Shown here in pieces: positions 18,435 through 27,909 of a stretch of DNA of 64,000 nucleotides. Position 1 is the first letter of the stretch. Every line of letters begins with the position of its first letter. Both the position numbers and the translations under genes were made by a program. The notes below the pieces were generated by a model that did no database searches, had not been told where the DNA came from, and saw only the letters and a program-made list of their open reading frames with translations. Source of the stretch: CAWBOV01 sp963790525 (GTDB lineage Bacteria; Actinomycetota; Actinomycetes; Mycobacteriales; Jatrophihabitantaceae). Location: positions 248,001-312,000 of the forward strand of contig CAWBOV010000004.1 of the NCBI GenBank assembly GCA_963790525.1. The letters are read 5' to 3'.

Positions 18435-18464
18435 TTGACACCATCCACTAAAGCGCTTTAGTTT
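18435..18464 (+). promoter_or_regulatory. Promoter with overlapping LacI-type operator
   Basis: TTGACA (18435-18440) and TAGTTT (18459-18464) form a -35/-10 pair. Overlapping the -10 is a perfect 16-bp palindrome, ACTAAAGCGCTTTAGT (18447-18462), with the central CG of LacI-family operators. Repression by the LacI protein encoded at 18504, and so autoregulation of it and the sugar operon, is the simplest reading. Confidence 0.75.
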
Positions 18465-18503
18465 CGGGAGTGTTACACGATACCGAGCAGCGGGAGGTGT
18501 GGA

Positions 18504-19556
18504 ATGGCCCAGAAGAAGGTGACCATTGCCGACGTCGCCCGCGAGGCGGGCGTGTCCGTCGGTGCCGTGTCCTTCGCGCTGAACGGCCGCCCCGGCGTCG
18601 GCGAACAGACCCGCACCCGGATCCTCGACGCTGCCGCGCGACTCGACTGGCAGCCGAGCCTGCGGGCGCGCTCACTGTCCACGTCGCGTGCCTTCGCACT
18701 CGGGCTGGTCGTGGCGCGGCGCCCGGAGCTGATCGGCACCGACCCCTTCTTCCCCGCGTTCATCGCCGGTGTCGAGTCCGTGCTGGCGCCCGTCGGGCAG
18801 TCGCTGGTGCTGAACGTCGTCATCGACCCGGATGCGGAAGCGTCCACCTACCGCCGCCTCGCCGGTGAGGGCCGCGTGGACGGCGTGTTCGTGACCGATC
18901 TGCGGCGGCTCGACCCCCGAATCCCACTGCTCGCCGAGCTCGGCCTCCCCGCGGTGACCCTCGGCCACCCCGACCAGCCGTCGTCCTTCCCGGCCATCAG
19001 CGTCGACGACGCCGCCGGAGTGGCCGCACTGGTCGGGCTGCTGACCGAGTCAGGGCACCGGCGCATCGCCTGCGTCTCCGGCCCACCCGAGATGCTGCAC
19101 GCACAGCACCGCGTCGCGGCCTGGCAGGAGGCGATGGCCGCCGCGGGCCTGGACGCCGCGCTGCTCGTGCCGTCGGACTTCAGTGCCGCGGGAGGCGCGG
19201 CCGCGACCGAGGCCCTCCTCGCGCTCGGCGATCCACCGACGGCGATCGTGTACGGCAACGACGTCATGGCCATCGCCGGCATGGCGGTCGCGCAGCAGCG
19301 CGGACTGCGCCTGCCCGACCAGCTCTCGGTCACCGGGTTCGACGACACCGAACTCGCCCGTCATCTTCATCCGCCGCTGACGACAGTCCGCACGGATGCG
19401 TTCGCGTGGGGGAGCACGGCTGCGACCGTGCTGCTGGAGGTCATCGACGGTCAAACAGCTGCCGACGTCGACCTGCCACCGCTTCCCCTTGCCCGGCGTG
19501 GATCGGTGGGGTCAGCCCCCCGTCCCGTACGCAGAGCGACCTCATCGAGGTCCTGA
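18504..19556 (+). CDS. LacI-family regulator of the sugar-uptake operon
   Basis: 350 residues. HTH (VTIADVAREAGVSVGAVSFA, about 6-25) with a sugar-binding domain ending in DDTELARHLHPPLTTV. GGGAGGTG lies before the ATG. The gene starts 41 nt after a perfect palindromic operator and is followed after 20 nt by the sugar-binding lipoprotein gene, so it probably represses the whole operon including itself. Inducer likely a beta-mannoside-type oligosaccharide judging from the GH130 gene. Confidence 0.93.
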   Translation: MAQKKVTIADVAREAGVSVGAVSFALNGRPGVGEQTRTRILDAAARLDWQPSLRARSLSTSRAFALGLVVARRPELIGTDPFFPAFIAGVESVLAPVGQSLVLNVVIDPDAEASTYRRLAGEGRVDGVFVTDLRRLDPRIPLLAELGLPAVTLGHPDQPSSFPAISVDDAAGVAALVGLLTESGHRRIACVSGPPEMLHAQHRVAAWQEAMAAAGLDAALLVPSDFSAAGGAAATEALLALGDPPTAIVYGNDVMAIAGMAVAQQRGLRLPDQLSVTGFDDTELARHLHPPLTTVRTDAFAWGSTAATVLLEVIDGQTAADVDLPPLPLARRGSVGSAPRPVRRATSSRS

Positions 19557-19576
19557 GCACAGAGATCGGACGACAC

Positions 19577-20877
19577 ATGAATAGGCTCCTGTTCAGGTCC
19601 AGCGCTGCCCTGGCGGCGGTGGTGATGATCGGGACACTCGCTTCGTGCAGCAGGGTGCATGCAGTCGATGCCACCACTGCAGCGACGGCGAGGGGACCGA
19701 TCAGCATCTGGTACTCCAACAACGCCCAGGAAGTCCAATGGGGCAAGCAGGCGGTGGCGGCCTGGAACGCGCTGCACCCGGACCAGAAGGTCAGCGGGCA
19801 GGAGATCCCGGCCAACGCGTCCTCCGAGGAGGTCATCGGGGCGAGCATCACCGCGGGCAGCGAGCCCTGCCTGATCTACAACACGTCTCCCGCGTCGGTA
19901 CCGACCTTCCAGGCACAAGGCGGGCTTGTACCGTTGAACGACTTCCCTGGCGCTGCCGCCTACATCGAGGCGCGTAGCGGTAGCCAGGCCGATCAGTACA
20001 AGTCCACGGACGGCAAGTACTACCAGCTGCCGTGGAAGTCGAACCCGGTCATGATCTTCTACAACAAGAAGATCTTCGCCAAGGCCGGGATCTCGACGAC
20101 CAACCCGCCGCTGTCCACCTACGCACAGTTCCTGGCCACGTCGCAGAAGCTCGTCCAATCAAAGGCTGCGAAGTACGCGATCTACCCGGCGCCGTCGAGC
20201 GAGTTCTACCAGTCCTGGTACGACTTCTACTCGATGTACGCGGCGGAGAGCGGCGGCAAGCAGCTGATCCAGAACGGCAAGGCGACGTTCAACGACGCGG
20301 CCGGGCAGGCCGTCGCGAACTTCTGGGCGCAGATGTACACAGCAGAACCTCGCCGGCAAGGAGACCTACAACGGGGACTCCTTCGCCGACGGTGTCGCCG
20401 CGATGGCGATCGTCGGGCCGTGGGCCATCGCCTCGTACAAGGGCAAGGTCGACTGGGGCGTCGTGCCCGTGCCGACCTCGACCGGCAGTCAGGTCGGCCA
20501 GGACCACACCTTCAGCGACGCCAAGAACGTCGCCATGTACGCCTCGTGCAAGAACCGCGCGACCGCGTGGGACTTCATGAAGTTCAGCACCAGCGAGGCC
20601 GAGGACGGCAAGCTGCTGAGCCTGACCGGCCAGATGCCGCTGCGCCAGAACGTGGCGACGACGTACGCGTCGTACTTCGCCAAGAACCCGAGCTACAAGA
20701 CCTTCGCCGCCGAGGCCGCACGCACGACCGAGGTGCCCGAACGTCCCCAACTCCGTCGAGATCTGGCAGAGCTTCCGCGATGCGTGGTCCAAGTCGGTCA
20801 TCTTCGGTGGCGGATCCGCCGACGCCTCACTCGCGTCGTCGGCCAAGACCATCGACAAACTCATCCGGAAGAAGTGA
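19577..20877 (+). pseudogene. Sugar ABC transporter substrate-binding lipoprotein (two frameshifts)
   Basis: About 432 residues once two extra bases are removed: A at 20339 (between TAC and CAG) and G at about 20739. Signal peptide with lipobox LASC (Cys24), then the extracellular solute-binding protein family 1 fold (ISIWYSNNAQEVQWGKQAV, WKSNPVMIFYNKKIFAKAG, MAIVGPWAIASYKG). It would capture an oligosaccharide for the two permeases downstream. The rest of the frame reads cleanly, so I suspect a sequence problem rather than gene decay. No ATPase gene is here; such importers often borrow a shared MsiK-like ATPase. Confidence 0.85.
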
Positions 20878-20884
20878 GGCAGCC

Positions 20885-21849
20885 ATGACCTCCACGCTCG
20901 CGTCGTCGCAACAGGACGGCACCGCGGTCGAGTCACCGGTCCGCCGGCACCACCGCCCGCTGCGGGAACGTCTCGTCGGACGCCATCCCATCGGCATGCT
21001 GTTCGGCGCCCCGTACGCTGCTCTTCATCGTCGTGATCTTCGCGTATCCGCTGGGCCTGTCCGTGTACATGTCCTTCCACCGCTACATCTTCACCGCGCC
21101 CGGTGTCGGCGTGCCGCGGCCGTGGGTGGGTCTCGACAACTACCGCACGGCGCTCAGCGATCCCCTGGTACGGCAGGCGTTCCTGAACATCCTGATCTTC
21201 CTGGTGATCAACGTGCCGCTGACCGTGGTGCCTGTCGCTGGTGCTCGCCACCGCGCTGAACTCGGCGATCCCGTTCCGCACGTTCTTCCGCGCCGCCTAC
21301 TACGTGCCCGTACGTGACGGCGAGCGTGGCGGTCGTCGGCGTGTGGCTGTTCCTGTTCAACTCCGACGGCCTGGTCAACCACGTGCTCGGCCCGCTGGCG
21401 CCGAACCCGTCGCTGGCTGATCAACCTGCACTGGGCGATGCCGTCGATCGCGTTCTTCGTGACGTGGAAGCAGCTCGGCTTCTTCATCCTGCTGTACCTG
21501 GCCGCGCTGCAGAGCGGTGCCCGAAGGAGCTGTACGAATCGGCCGCCGTGGACGGCGCGTCGAAGTGGCAGCAGCTTCCGCGTCGGTCACGGTTCCCGGT
21601 GTCCGGCACGCGACGACGCTGGTCACCCTGCTCGCCATCGTCACCGGCGCGAACCTGTTCACCGAGCCCTACCTGCTGACCGGCGGCGGCGGCCCGAACG
21701 GCAAGTCGGCCTCGCCGGTGCTGCTGATGTACCAAGAGGGCATCGAGCAGAACCATCCCGACGTCGCCGCGGCGATCGGCGTCCTGCTCGTGATCGGCGT
21801 GCTGATCATCGCGGGCATCCAACGACTTCTCGAACGACGGGAAAGCTGA
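20885..21849 (+). pseudogene. Sugar ABC transporter permease, MalF/UgpA type (about eight frameshifts)
   Basis: About 318 residues after removing eight single extra bases (near 21017, 21231, 21310, 21413, 21516, 21523, 21575, 21582). Restored sequence shows six membrane segments, the N-terminal APYLLFIVVIF helix and the EAA loop (ELYESAAVDGASKWQQF) that contacts the ATPase. Each insertion can be placed between codons. The stop overlaps the next ATG (TGATG). Confidence 0.82.
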
Positions 21850-22755
21850 TGACTGCAACCGAAACCCCGGTGCTGCCCGCGGCGGCCGCCGTCCCGCACC
21901 GCACGACAACCTGCACGTGGTCCACGGCAAGCGCTCGCCGCTCAAGCTCGCGCTGCTGATCGTCGGCGCGTTCCTCTTCCTGTTCCCCTTCTACTACATG
22001 ATCATCGGGTCGCTGCAGAAGACGAAGAACCCGAACATCTCGGGGGCTGCTGCCGAATCCGAACAACATGACGCTGCACAACTACACGCAGATCAACTCG
22101 GCGATCAGCCTCGGCCGGACGCTGATCAACTCCGGCATCTTCACCGGTGGCGTGCTGCTGTGCACCCTGGTCTTCGGTGTCCTCGCCGGCTACGCCCTGG
22201 CCCGCCTGCAGTTCCGGGGCCGCGGGATGCTGTTCGTGGCGATGCTGCTGCTGCAGGTGATCCCGTTCCAGCTCATGATCATCCCGCTCTACGTGCTGAT
22301 CGTGCGCAACTACGGGCTGGCCGACAACTACCTCGGGATCATCGCCCCGTTCGCCATCAACTCCACCGCGGTGTTCGTGTTCCGGCAGTACTTCCTGCAG
22401 CTGCCGCCGGAGCTGTTCGAGGCGGCGCGCATCGACGGGGCGAGCGAGCTGCGGATCCTGCGCAGCGTCGCGATCCCGCTGGTGAAACCCGCACTGCTGA
22501 CCGGCCACCCTGATGACCTTCATCGGTCCGTGGAACGAGTTCCTGTGGCCGTTCCTGATCACCAAGAAGCACGACATGCAGCCGCTGGCGGTCGCGCTGT
22601 CCAACTACATCACCACGGTCTCGGCCACCGCGGCCAACCCGTTCGGCGCGATCCTGGCCGGCGCGTGCGTGCTGGCGGCACCCGCGGTCGTGCTGTTCCT
22701 CCTGTTCCAGCGGCGATTCACCTCCACCGACATCGGCTCCGGCGTGAAAGGTTGA
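21849..22755 (+). pseudogene. Sugar ABC transporter permease, MalG/UgpE type (about four frameshifts)
   Basis: About 300 residues after correction of extra bases near 21897, 21901, 22046 and 22503. The restored frame has six membrane helices and the EAA loop ELFEAARIDGASELRI (about residues 195-210), partner of the upstream permease. The C-terminus RRFTSTDIGSGVKG is typical of the family. It belongs to the 18504-23857 operon. Confidence 0.83.
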
Positions 22756-22761
22756 TCTGTC

Positions 22762-23857
22762 TTGACCACTGCAACTGACACCTTCCCCTACACCCTCACC
22801 CGGCTCGGCGTGATCATGACGCCCGATCCGGGCAATCCCCTGGAGGCCGAGGGCGTGCTGAATCCCGGCCAGCGGGCGCGACGCCGACGGGCGGCTCTGG
22901 CTGCTCCCGCGGCTCGTCGCGACCGGCAACGTCTCGCGGGTCGGCCTGGCGGAGGTCCTGATCGCGGACGGCGTCCCCGCCGGCGTGCGCCGCGAAGGGG
23001 TGGTGCTCGCCCCGGACGCAGGGCTGGGAGCGCGCGCCACGACCACGGCGGGGTCGAGGATCCACGCACCACGTGGATCCCGTCGCTGGGCGTGCACGTC
23101 ATGACCTACGTGGCGTACGGCGCCGCTGGGGCCCGCATCCGGCGCTGGCGACGTCGACCGACCTGCGCACCTGGGCGCGGCACGGCCCGCTGCACTTCGG
23201 CTACCAGGCCGACCTCGACACGGACCTGAACTGTTCCCCAACAAGGACACGGTGTTCTTCCCGGAGCCGGTTCCGGGACCGGACGGACGTCGCGTCCTAC
23301 GCGATGCTCCACCGGCCGATGTGGGATCTGTCGTGGGTCCGCCCCGGCGAGGGGACCTACCTGCCCGCCGGGATCACCGACGACCGCCCCGGCATCTGGA
23401 TCTCCTACGTCCCGGTCGAGGAGGTCGCCGCTGATCTGTCCGCGCTGACCCGCCTGCGAGCAGCACCGCCTCGTGGCCATGCCCGAGTACGACTTCGAGG
23501 CGCTCAAGATCGGGGCCGGCCCGCCGCCGCTGCGTGTCGACGAGGGCTGGCTGCTGATCCACCACGGCGTCACCGGCGAGCTGGTGCAGGGCTTCGACCA
23601 GCAGCAGAAGGTCCGCTACGCGGCGGGCGCGATGCTGCTCGACCCGGCCGACCCCTCCCGGGTGCTGGCCCGGACGGCCGAGCCGATGCTCGAGCCGGAG
23701 ACGGCCGACGAGACTCGACGGCATCGTGCCCAACGTGGTCTTCCCCACCGCCATCGAGGAGATCGACGGCCAGCTCTACGTCTTCTACGGCATGGCCGAC
23801 TCCAGGATCGGCGTCGCGCGCCTGGACTCCGTCCCGCGGACGGGACAGCAGGCGTGA
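22762..23857 (+). pseudogene. GH130-family beta-mannoside phosphorylase/hydrolase (about nine frameshifts)
   Basis: About 362 residues once roughly eight insertions and one likely deletion (near 23233) are corrected; TTG start at 22762. The restored protein contains VMTPDPGNPLEAEGVLNPA at the N-terminus and NVVFPTAIEEIDGQLYVFYG and MADSRIGVA at the C-terminus, characteristic of the GH130 five-bladed beta-propeller. GH130 enzymes phosphorolyse or hydrolyse beta-mannosyl linkages; the exact linkage is not readable. It would process the imported oligosaccharide in the cytoplasm. Its TGA overlaps the GTG of the next gene. Confidence 0.8.
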
Positions 23858-25881
23858 GGTCCGTGCGGCTGTTCCTGGCCGCCTGCTGCGCGCTCGCACT
23901 CCCGGTCGGGCTGGCCGTTCCGGCGGCGGCCCAGCCGTCGGTCCACCCGGCCCCGCACACGAACCTGACGAACCTGGCGCATCTGGACTTCCTCACGACG
24001 CCGGTCACGCCACCCGCGCAGGCCGGCCACACCACCTACCGCCTCGCCTCCCAACCCTCGGTGGGCGAGCTCTGGGTCTACACGAACCACCAGTCCGACG
24101 GCACCTACCAGCGGGTCGGCGGTGGCACCTACGACGCCACCACCGACACCTACGGGCAGGGCGCCTACGACGCCGACGACGTGGCCCGCGCCGCGGTCGT
24201 CTACCTGCGGCACTGGCAGCAGGACGGCGACACCCACAGCCGCGACCAGGCCTACAACCTGCTGCGCGGACTGACATATCTGCAGACGGCCTCGGGGCCC
24301 GACGCCGGCAACGTCGTCCTCTGGATGCAGCCGGACGGCACGCTGAACCCGAGCCCGACGCCGACCGAGTTGCCGGACCCGTCCGACTCGGGCGCGTCCT
24401 ACTGGCTGGCGCGCACGATCTGGGCGCTGGGCGAGGGGTACGCGCAGTTCCGCAGGTCCGACCCGTCCTTCGCGGCCTTCCTGAAGACCCGCCTGGACCT
24501 GGCGATCGGCGCCCTCGATCGCGAAGTGCTCGTCGACTACGGCACGTACCAGATCGTCGACGGCGCGCGGGTACCGGCGTGGCTCGTGGTGCAGGGCGCG
24601 GACGCCAGTTCCGAGGCGGTGCTGGGTCTCGCGGCCTACGTCCGTGCCGGAGGTGGGTCCACCGCCCGGACCGCGCTGAGCGAGCTGGCCGACGGCATCG
24701 CCGACCTGCACGCCGGGAACTCCGGCCAATGGCCCTACGGCGCGCTGCTCCCGTCGGCCACCTCGCAGGATCAGTGGCACGCCTGGGGCGCCCAGATGGC
24801 CGGCGCGCTGGCTCGCGCATCCGTCGCCCTGCGGCGGCGGTCGCTCCTGGCCCCGGCGCTGACCGATACCGCGTCGTTCACGCCGCAGCTGCTCACGGCC
24901 ACCGGCCCGGACAACGGGTTGCTGCCCACTCCCGTGGACGGTTCACAGATCGCCTACGGTGCCGACGCCAGGGTCGAGTCGTTGCTCGACGTCGGTGAGG
25001 CGAGCGGGTCCCAGGGACTGACCGACCTGGCCGGCATCGCGGCCGGCTGGTTCTTCGGGCAGAACCCGTCCGGTCAGCCGACCTACGACCCCGCCACCGG
25101 CGTCACCGACGACGGCGTCAACGCGGACGGCACTCTGAACCTGAACTCCGGCGCCGAGTCGACCATCCACGGTCTGCTCACGATGCTGGCTCTGGATGCG
25201 CATCCCGCGCTGGCGGCGCTGGCGCAACAGAGCGCACACATCTCCTCCCGTGACGGGCAGCGTCTCGTCGAGGCCGAGGCGGGCACCGTCGGCGGTGGAG
25301 CCACCGTGCAGACGGCCGATCCCGCCTACACCGGCGAATCCCAGTGGAGCGGCGGCATGTACGTGGCCGTCACGCCGGGGAGCTCGGTGACGTGGACCCT
25401 CGCACCGTCGGCGGAGCCGCTCATCGTCGAGGCCGTCGTGAACCGCGTGCCGGGCAGGGCGGGCCGCACGACCTTCTCCTCCGGATCCGTCGGCCTGGGC
25501 TCGGTGTCCTACGGCGGCGGCGGCGCGCAGGGCGTCTCGCCGGCACCGGGCGAGCTGATCCCGCTCACCGTCGCCCGCACGCTGCCGGCAGGGGCGACGA
25601 CGCTGACCGCGACTACCTCCGCGGGGTCGGGCGAGCTCGACGCGCTGCTCTTCACCCCGGTGATCTCGCGCCTGACGGTCACGGGGGCCGGCCACGCCAG
25701 TGTGGTGCTGAGCAGCCGGGCCACGTCCGGGCGGAAGGAATCCGTCGCCGTCCCCGGTAGCGGGCTCGCGACCGTCGCCGCCTACGACCGCCACGGGAAG
25801 CTCCGCAGTGAGCGCCGGACCCGGGCCTCGACGGTGCAGGCACCGGTGTGGCCGGGAGGATTCACGATCGTGCGACGGTGA
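23854..25881 (+). CDS. Large secreted protein with helical-barrel region and C-terminal carbohydrate-binding-like module
   Basis: 675 residues from GTG overlapping the GH130 stop. A signal peptide (SVRLFLAACCALALPVGLA, cleavage after AAA about residue 28) is followed by ~410 residues rich in aromatic, helical repeats (ARAAVVYLRHW, ASYWLARTIWALGEGYAQF, DASSEAVLGLAAYVRAG), suggestive of an (alpha/alpha)6-barrel glycosidase or lyase. The last ~220 residues (RLVEAEAGTVGGG onward) look like a CBM6/35-type beta-sandwich. Context points to extracellular attack on the polysaccharide whose fragments the ABC importer takes up. Family and activity not certain. No frameshift, unlike its upstream neighbours. 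Confidence 0.72.
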   Translation: MRSVRLFLAACCALALPVGLAVPAAAQPSVHPAPHTNLTNLAHLDFLTTPVTPPAQAGHTTYRLASQPSVGELWVYTNHQSDGTYQRVGGGTYDATTDTYGQGAYDADDVARAAVVYLRHWQQDGDTHSRDQAYNLLRGLTYLQTASGPDAGNVVLWMQPDGTLNPSPTPTELPDPSDSGASYWLARTIWALGEGYAQFRRSDPSFAAFLKTRLDLAIGALDREVLVDYGTYQIVDGARVPAWLVVQGADASSEAVLGLAAYVRAGGGSTARTALSELADGIADLHAGNSGQWPYGALLPSATSQDQWHAWGAQMAGALARASVALRRRSLLAPALTDTASFTPQLLTATGPDNGLLPTPVDGSQIAYGADARVESLLDVGEASGSQGLTDLAGIAAGWFFGQNPSGQPTYDPATGVTDDGVNADGTLNLNSGAESTIHGLLTMLALDAHPALAALAQQSAHISSRDGQRLVEAEAGTVGGGATVQTADPAYTGESQWSGGMYVAVTPGSSVTWTLAPSAEPLIVEAVVNRVPGRAGRTTFSSGSVGLGSVSYGGGGAQGVSPAPGELIPLTVARTLPAGATTLTATTSAGSGELDALLFTPVISRLTVTGAGHASVVLSSRATSGRKESVAVPGSGLATVAAYDRHGKLRSERRTRASTVQAPVWPGGFTIVRR

Positions 25882-26125
25882 CGTGGCGGCCTTCGTCGGC
25901 GGCGCAGACGCCGAACCGGGAGCGGTAGGACAGCACCGACCCCCAGGATCGCGCGGACAGCGCGCCGCCGACGGAGAGCCAGCTGCCGATCGAGAACAGC
26001 GAGCAGGCCGACCCCACACTGCCCACCGACGCGAACGAGCCGACGCTGCCGATCGACAGCACCGAGCCCTTCGAGCCGATGGACAGGAACGAGTCCTCCG
26101 ACCACAGCGACCACCTGGATCTCAT
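25862..26125 (-). CDS. Small Ser/Gly-repeat protein (SIGS repeats)
   Basis: 87 residues. Positions about 10-65 are a regular five- to six-residue repeat with the pattern Ser-x-Gly-Ser-x-(Gly)-Ser (LSIGSKGSVLSIGSVGS and on), consistent with a tiny beta-solenoid. ATG at 26125; the 3' end overlaps the secreted-protein gene by 20 nt tail-to-tail. I have a general recollection of similar SIGS-repeat small proteins in actinomycetes but know no function. The repeat regularity makes a chance frame unlikely. Confidence 0.6.
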   Translation of the reverse strand: MRSRWSLWSEDSFLSIGSKGSVLSIGSVGSFASVGSVGSACSLFSIGSWLSVGGALSARSWGSVLSYRSRFGVCAADEGRHVTVARS

Positions 26126-26223
26126 GGCCTGATTCTGGCCGTCCGGGGCTCCTCGCGCGAGGGCCGATCGCGGGGTGGAACCTTTCCGGCCGGCTGGGCG
26201 GTCAGGTTCAGCGGGAGGTTCTC

Positions 26224-27255
26224 GTGAGCGTTCAGGATGACGAGCTCGGTCGCCCCGGCACGCGGCCGGGCGGGCGTGGGCCGCTGCTCCGCGTGATCGT
26301 CGCGTCCGTGGCGGTCGTGGTCGCGGTTGCAGCGGGTGCGCTCGCCCTCAGCGGGCAGTTCGGGCGTGCGTCGTCAGGGCATGCGGGGAGCGCCGGTAGC
26401 AGCCTGCCTCCCGCCGAGACGGACACGGCCGTGCTGGACAGGATCGCGGCCGCGGCGCCGTGCGCACGGGTGCAGGGCGACACCGCGCCCGCGCGTGTCG
26501 CCGCGTTCCCCACGGTCGCCGTGGTCAGCTGCGAGTCGGGGTTCCGGATCTATCCGGGTGAGGGTGAGTGGCAGACGCTCGTCCGCCGCGTCACCGGCAG
26601 CGGGCTCGGTGCCCTGGTCACGGCGCTCACCCGTCCCGACGAACGCCGCCGCAGCGGTGAGTACGCGTGCCCGGCGATCGCGTACGGGCCGCTGCAGATC
26701 CTGCTCGCCGATGGCCAGGGCCACTACCTGCACCCGCGGGCGCCCGTCACGTACTGCGACGCCCCGCAGCCCGCGGTGTTCCTGGCGATCAGGCAGCTTC
26801 CGCTGCGGACGGTCTCGGTCACCCGGGTGGTGCAGGAGCGCTCCGCCGCATCGGTGTCGAGCGGTTGTGACATGCAGTGGAAGAACGAGCTGGCGCTGGC
26901 GGGAACAGCGGGTCCGCACCCGGGTCCGGGCGGGCCGGTCTTCGTCCAGCGTCCGACGTCGCGCCTGTATGCCTGCCTGTACCGCACGGCTCCGGGTGAC
27001 GCCGAGGCCGGACTGTTCGTCCGCGGTGTGCCGCTCAGCGCCGCCCGGTCTCTCACCCTGCGTGCCGCGTTGACCGGTGCCGGCCCGCGCGGCACCTCTG
27101 CCGCCCAGTCGGCGTTCGCCGTCGTCCGTGCCGACGGCCAGTGGGTGAACGTCGAACTGGGTGGCTGCTGGCGCGTACTGCGCGACGACCGGAACCCGGC
27201 GTCGCTCGGCACTGCGGACGCCGCGGTGGTCTCGCAGCTGCTCGGCCCCGTGTGA
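26224..27255 (+). CDS. Membrane-anchored extracytoplasmic protein of unknown function
   Basis: 343 residues from GTG with GGGAGG upstream. A cytoplasmic N-terminus of ~22 residues and one membrane helix (LLRVIVASVAVVVAVAAGAL) precede an extracellular domain with about eight cysteines, probably in disulfides (CARVQG, SCESG, ACPAIAYG, CDMQW, ACLYR, GCWRVL). No known domain recognised. It has its own spacer on both sides and ends at a strong hairpin. Confidence 0.75.
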   Translation: MSVQDDELGRPGTRPGGRGPLLRVIVASVAVVVAVAAGALALSGQFGRASSGHAGSAGSSLPPAETDTAVLDRIAAAAPCARVQGDTAPARVAAFPTVAVVSCESGFRIYPGEGEWQTLVRRVTGSGLGALVTALTRPDERRRSGEYACPAIAYGPLQILLADGQGHYLHPRAPVTYCDAPQPAVFLAIRQLPLRTVSVTRVVQERSAASVSSGCDMQWKNELALAGTAGPHPGPGGPVFVQRPTSRLYACLYRTAPGDAEAGLFVRGVPLSAARSLTLRAALTGAGPRGTSAAQSAFAVVRADGQWVNVELGGCWRVLRDDRNPASLGTADAAVVSQLLGPV

Positions 27256-27256
27256 T

Positions 27257-27285
27257 CCCCGCGCCCGGCGGCGCCGGGCGCGGGG
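27257..27285. terminator. Strong bidirectional hairpin between convergent genes
   Basis: Thirteen-base perfect GC-only stem (27257-27269 / 27273-27285) with a 3-nt loop, 1 nt after the stop of the 26224 gene and 14 nt past the stop of the opposing gene. Confidence 0.75.
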
Positions 27286-27298
27286 TGGGACCGGGAGC

Positions 27299-27805
27299 TC
27301 AGGCCTCCAGCTTGTGACCGTGGAAGGTGCCGGTCCCTGCGGCGAGGACCTTCGCGGTCGCGGCGTCGCGGATCGTGAAGGTGTACGTCCCCGAGATCGA
27401 CTTTCCGCTGATCCTGCCCTTGGGGCGCACCTCGACCGTGGTCGCGGGCGCGCCGGGAGCCGCAGCGGCGGCGCCGTTCCACATCACGACCTCGAACCGG
27501 TCGCCCGCGCTCTCCCAGCTGCCGAGCAGCGGCGGGGCGGCGGGGTCGATGTCCAGTGAGATCAGGACACCGCCGGCCGCGAAGCTGAACACCGCGCGGA
27601 TGCCGGTGGGAGCCGGGTTGGCCTTGCTCGGGTTCTCCGTCCTCGTGATCAGGTAGCTGCCCGACGGTCCGTGCGTGCCCTTGCCCGACGCCTGGACCGG
27701 CGCCGCGTCGGCCGGCTGGGCCAATCCCAGCCCCACCGCCAGGCCGCCGGCAGCGACCCCCGCTCCACGAAGAACCTGACGACGGTCGATGCCCTGTGAA
27801 CCCAT
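27299..27805 (-). CDS. Tat-exported protein of unknown function
   Basis: 168 residues. I chose ATG 27805 (GGGGAGA upstream) because it gives a Tat signal peptide: DRRQVLRGAGVAAGG then a hydrophobic core and ADAAP cleavage region. The mature ~130 residues are beta-rich (YLITRTENPSKAN, VMWNGAAAAAP, GTYTFTIRDA) and lack a recognised domain. Twin-arginine export implies folding or cofactor binding before secretion, which is inference only. Confidence 0.72.
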   Translation of the reverse strand: MGSQGIDRRQVLRGAGVAAGGLAVGLGLAQPADAAPVQASGKGTHGPSGSYLITRTENPSKANPAPTGIRAVFSFAAGGVLISLDIDPAAPPLLGSWESAGDRFEVVMWNGAAAAAPGAPATTVEVRPKGRISGKSISGTYTFTIRDAATAKVLAAGTGTFHGHKLEA

Positions 27806-27909
27806 GCAGATCTCCCCCGGTGATGTGAGTGGTGTGGGCATAGTCCCCCGCCCGCCCGGCGCTGACAAGCATCACTCTCCCTGCGGCGCGGCGAGCGTGA
27901 CGAAGCCGA

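Noticed and set aside
20339..23857. Classical programmed frameshifting in the sugar operon
   Set aside because: Known programmed sites use one slippery sequence per gene with stimulatory structure; here many unrelated sites occur per gene, so standard frameshifting cannot explain them.
24005..24820. 271-codon minus-strand Arg/Pro-rich frame
   Set aside because: Shadow of the secreted protein gene; extreme Arg/Pro/Ala composition and no start context.
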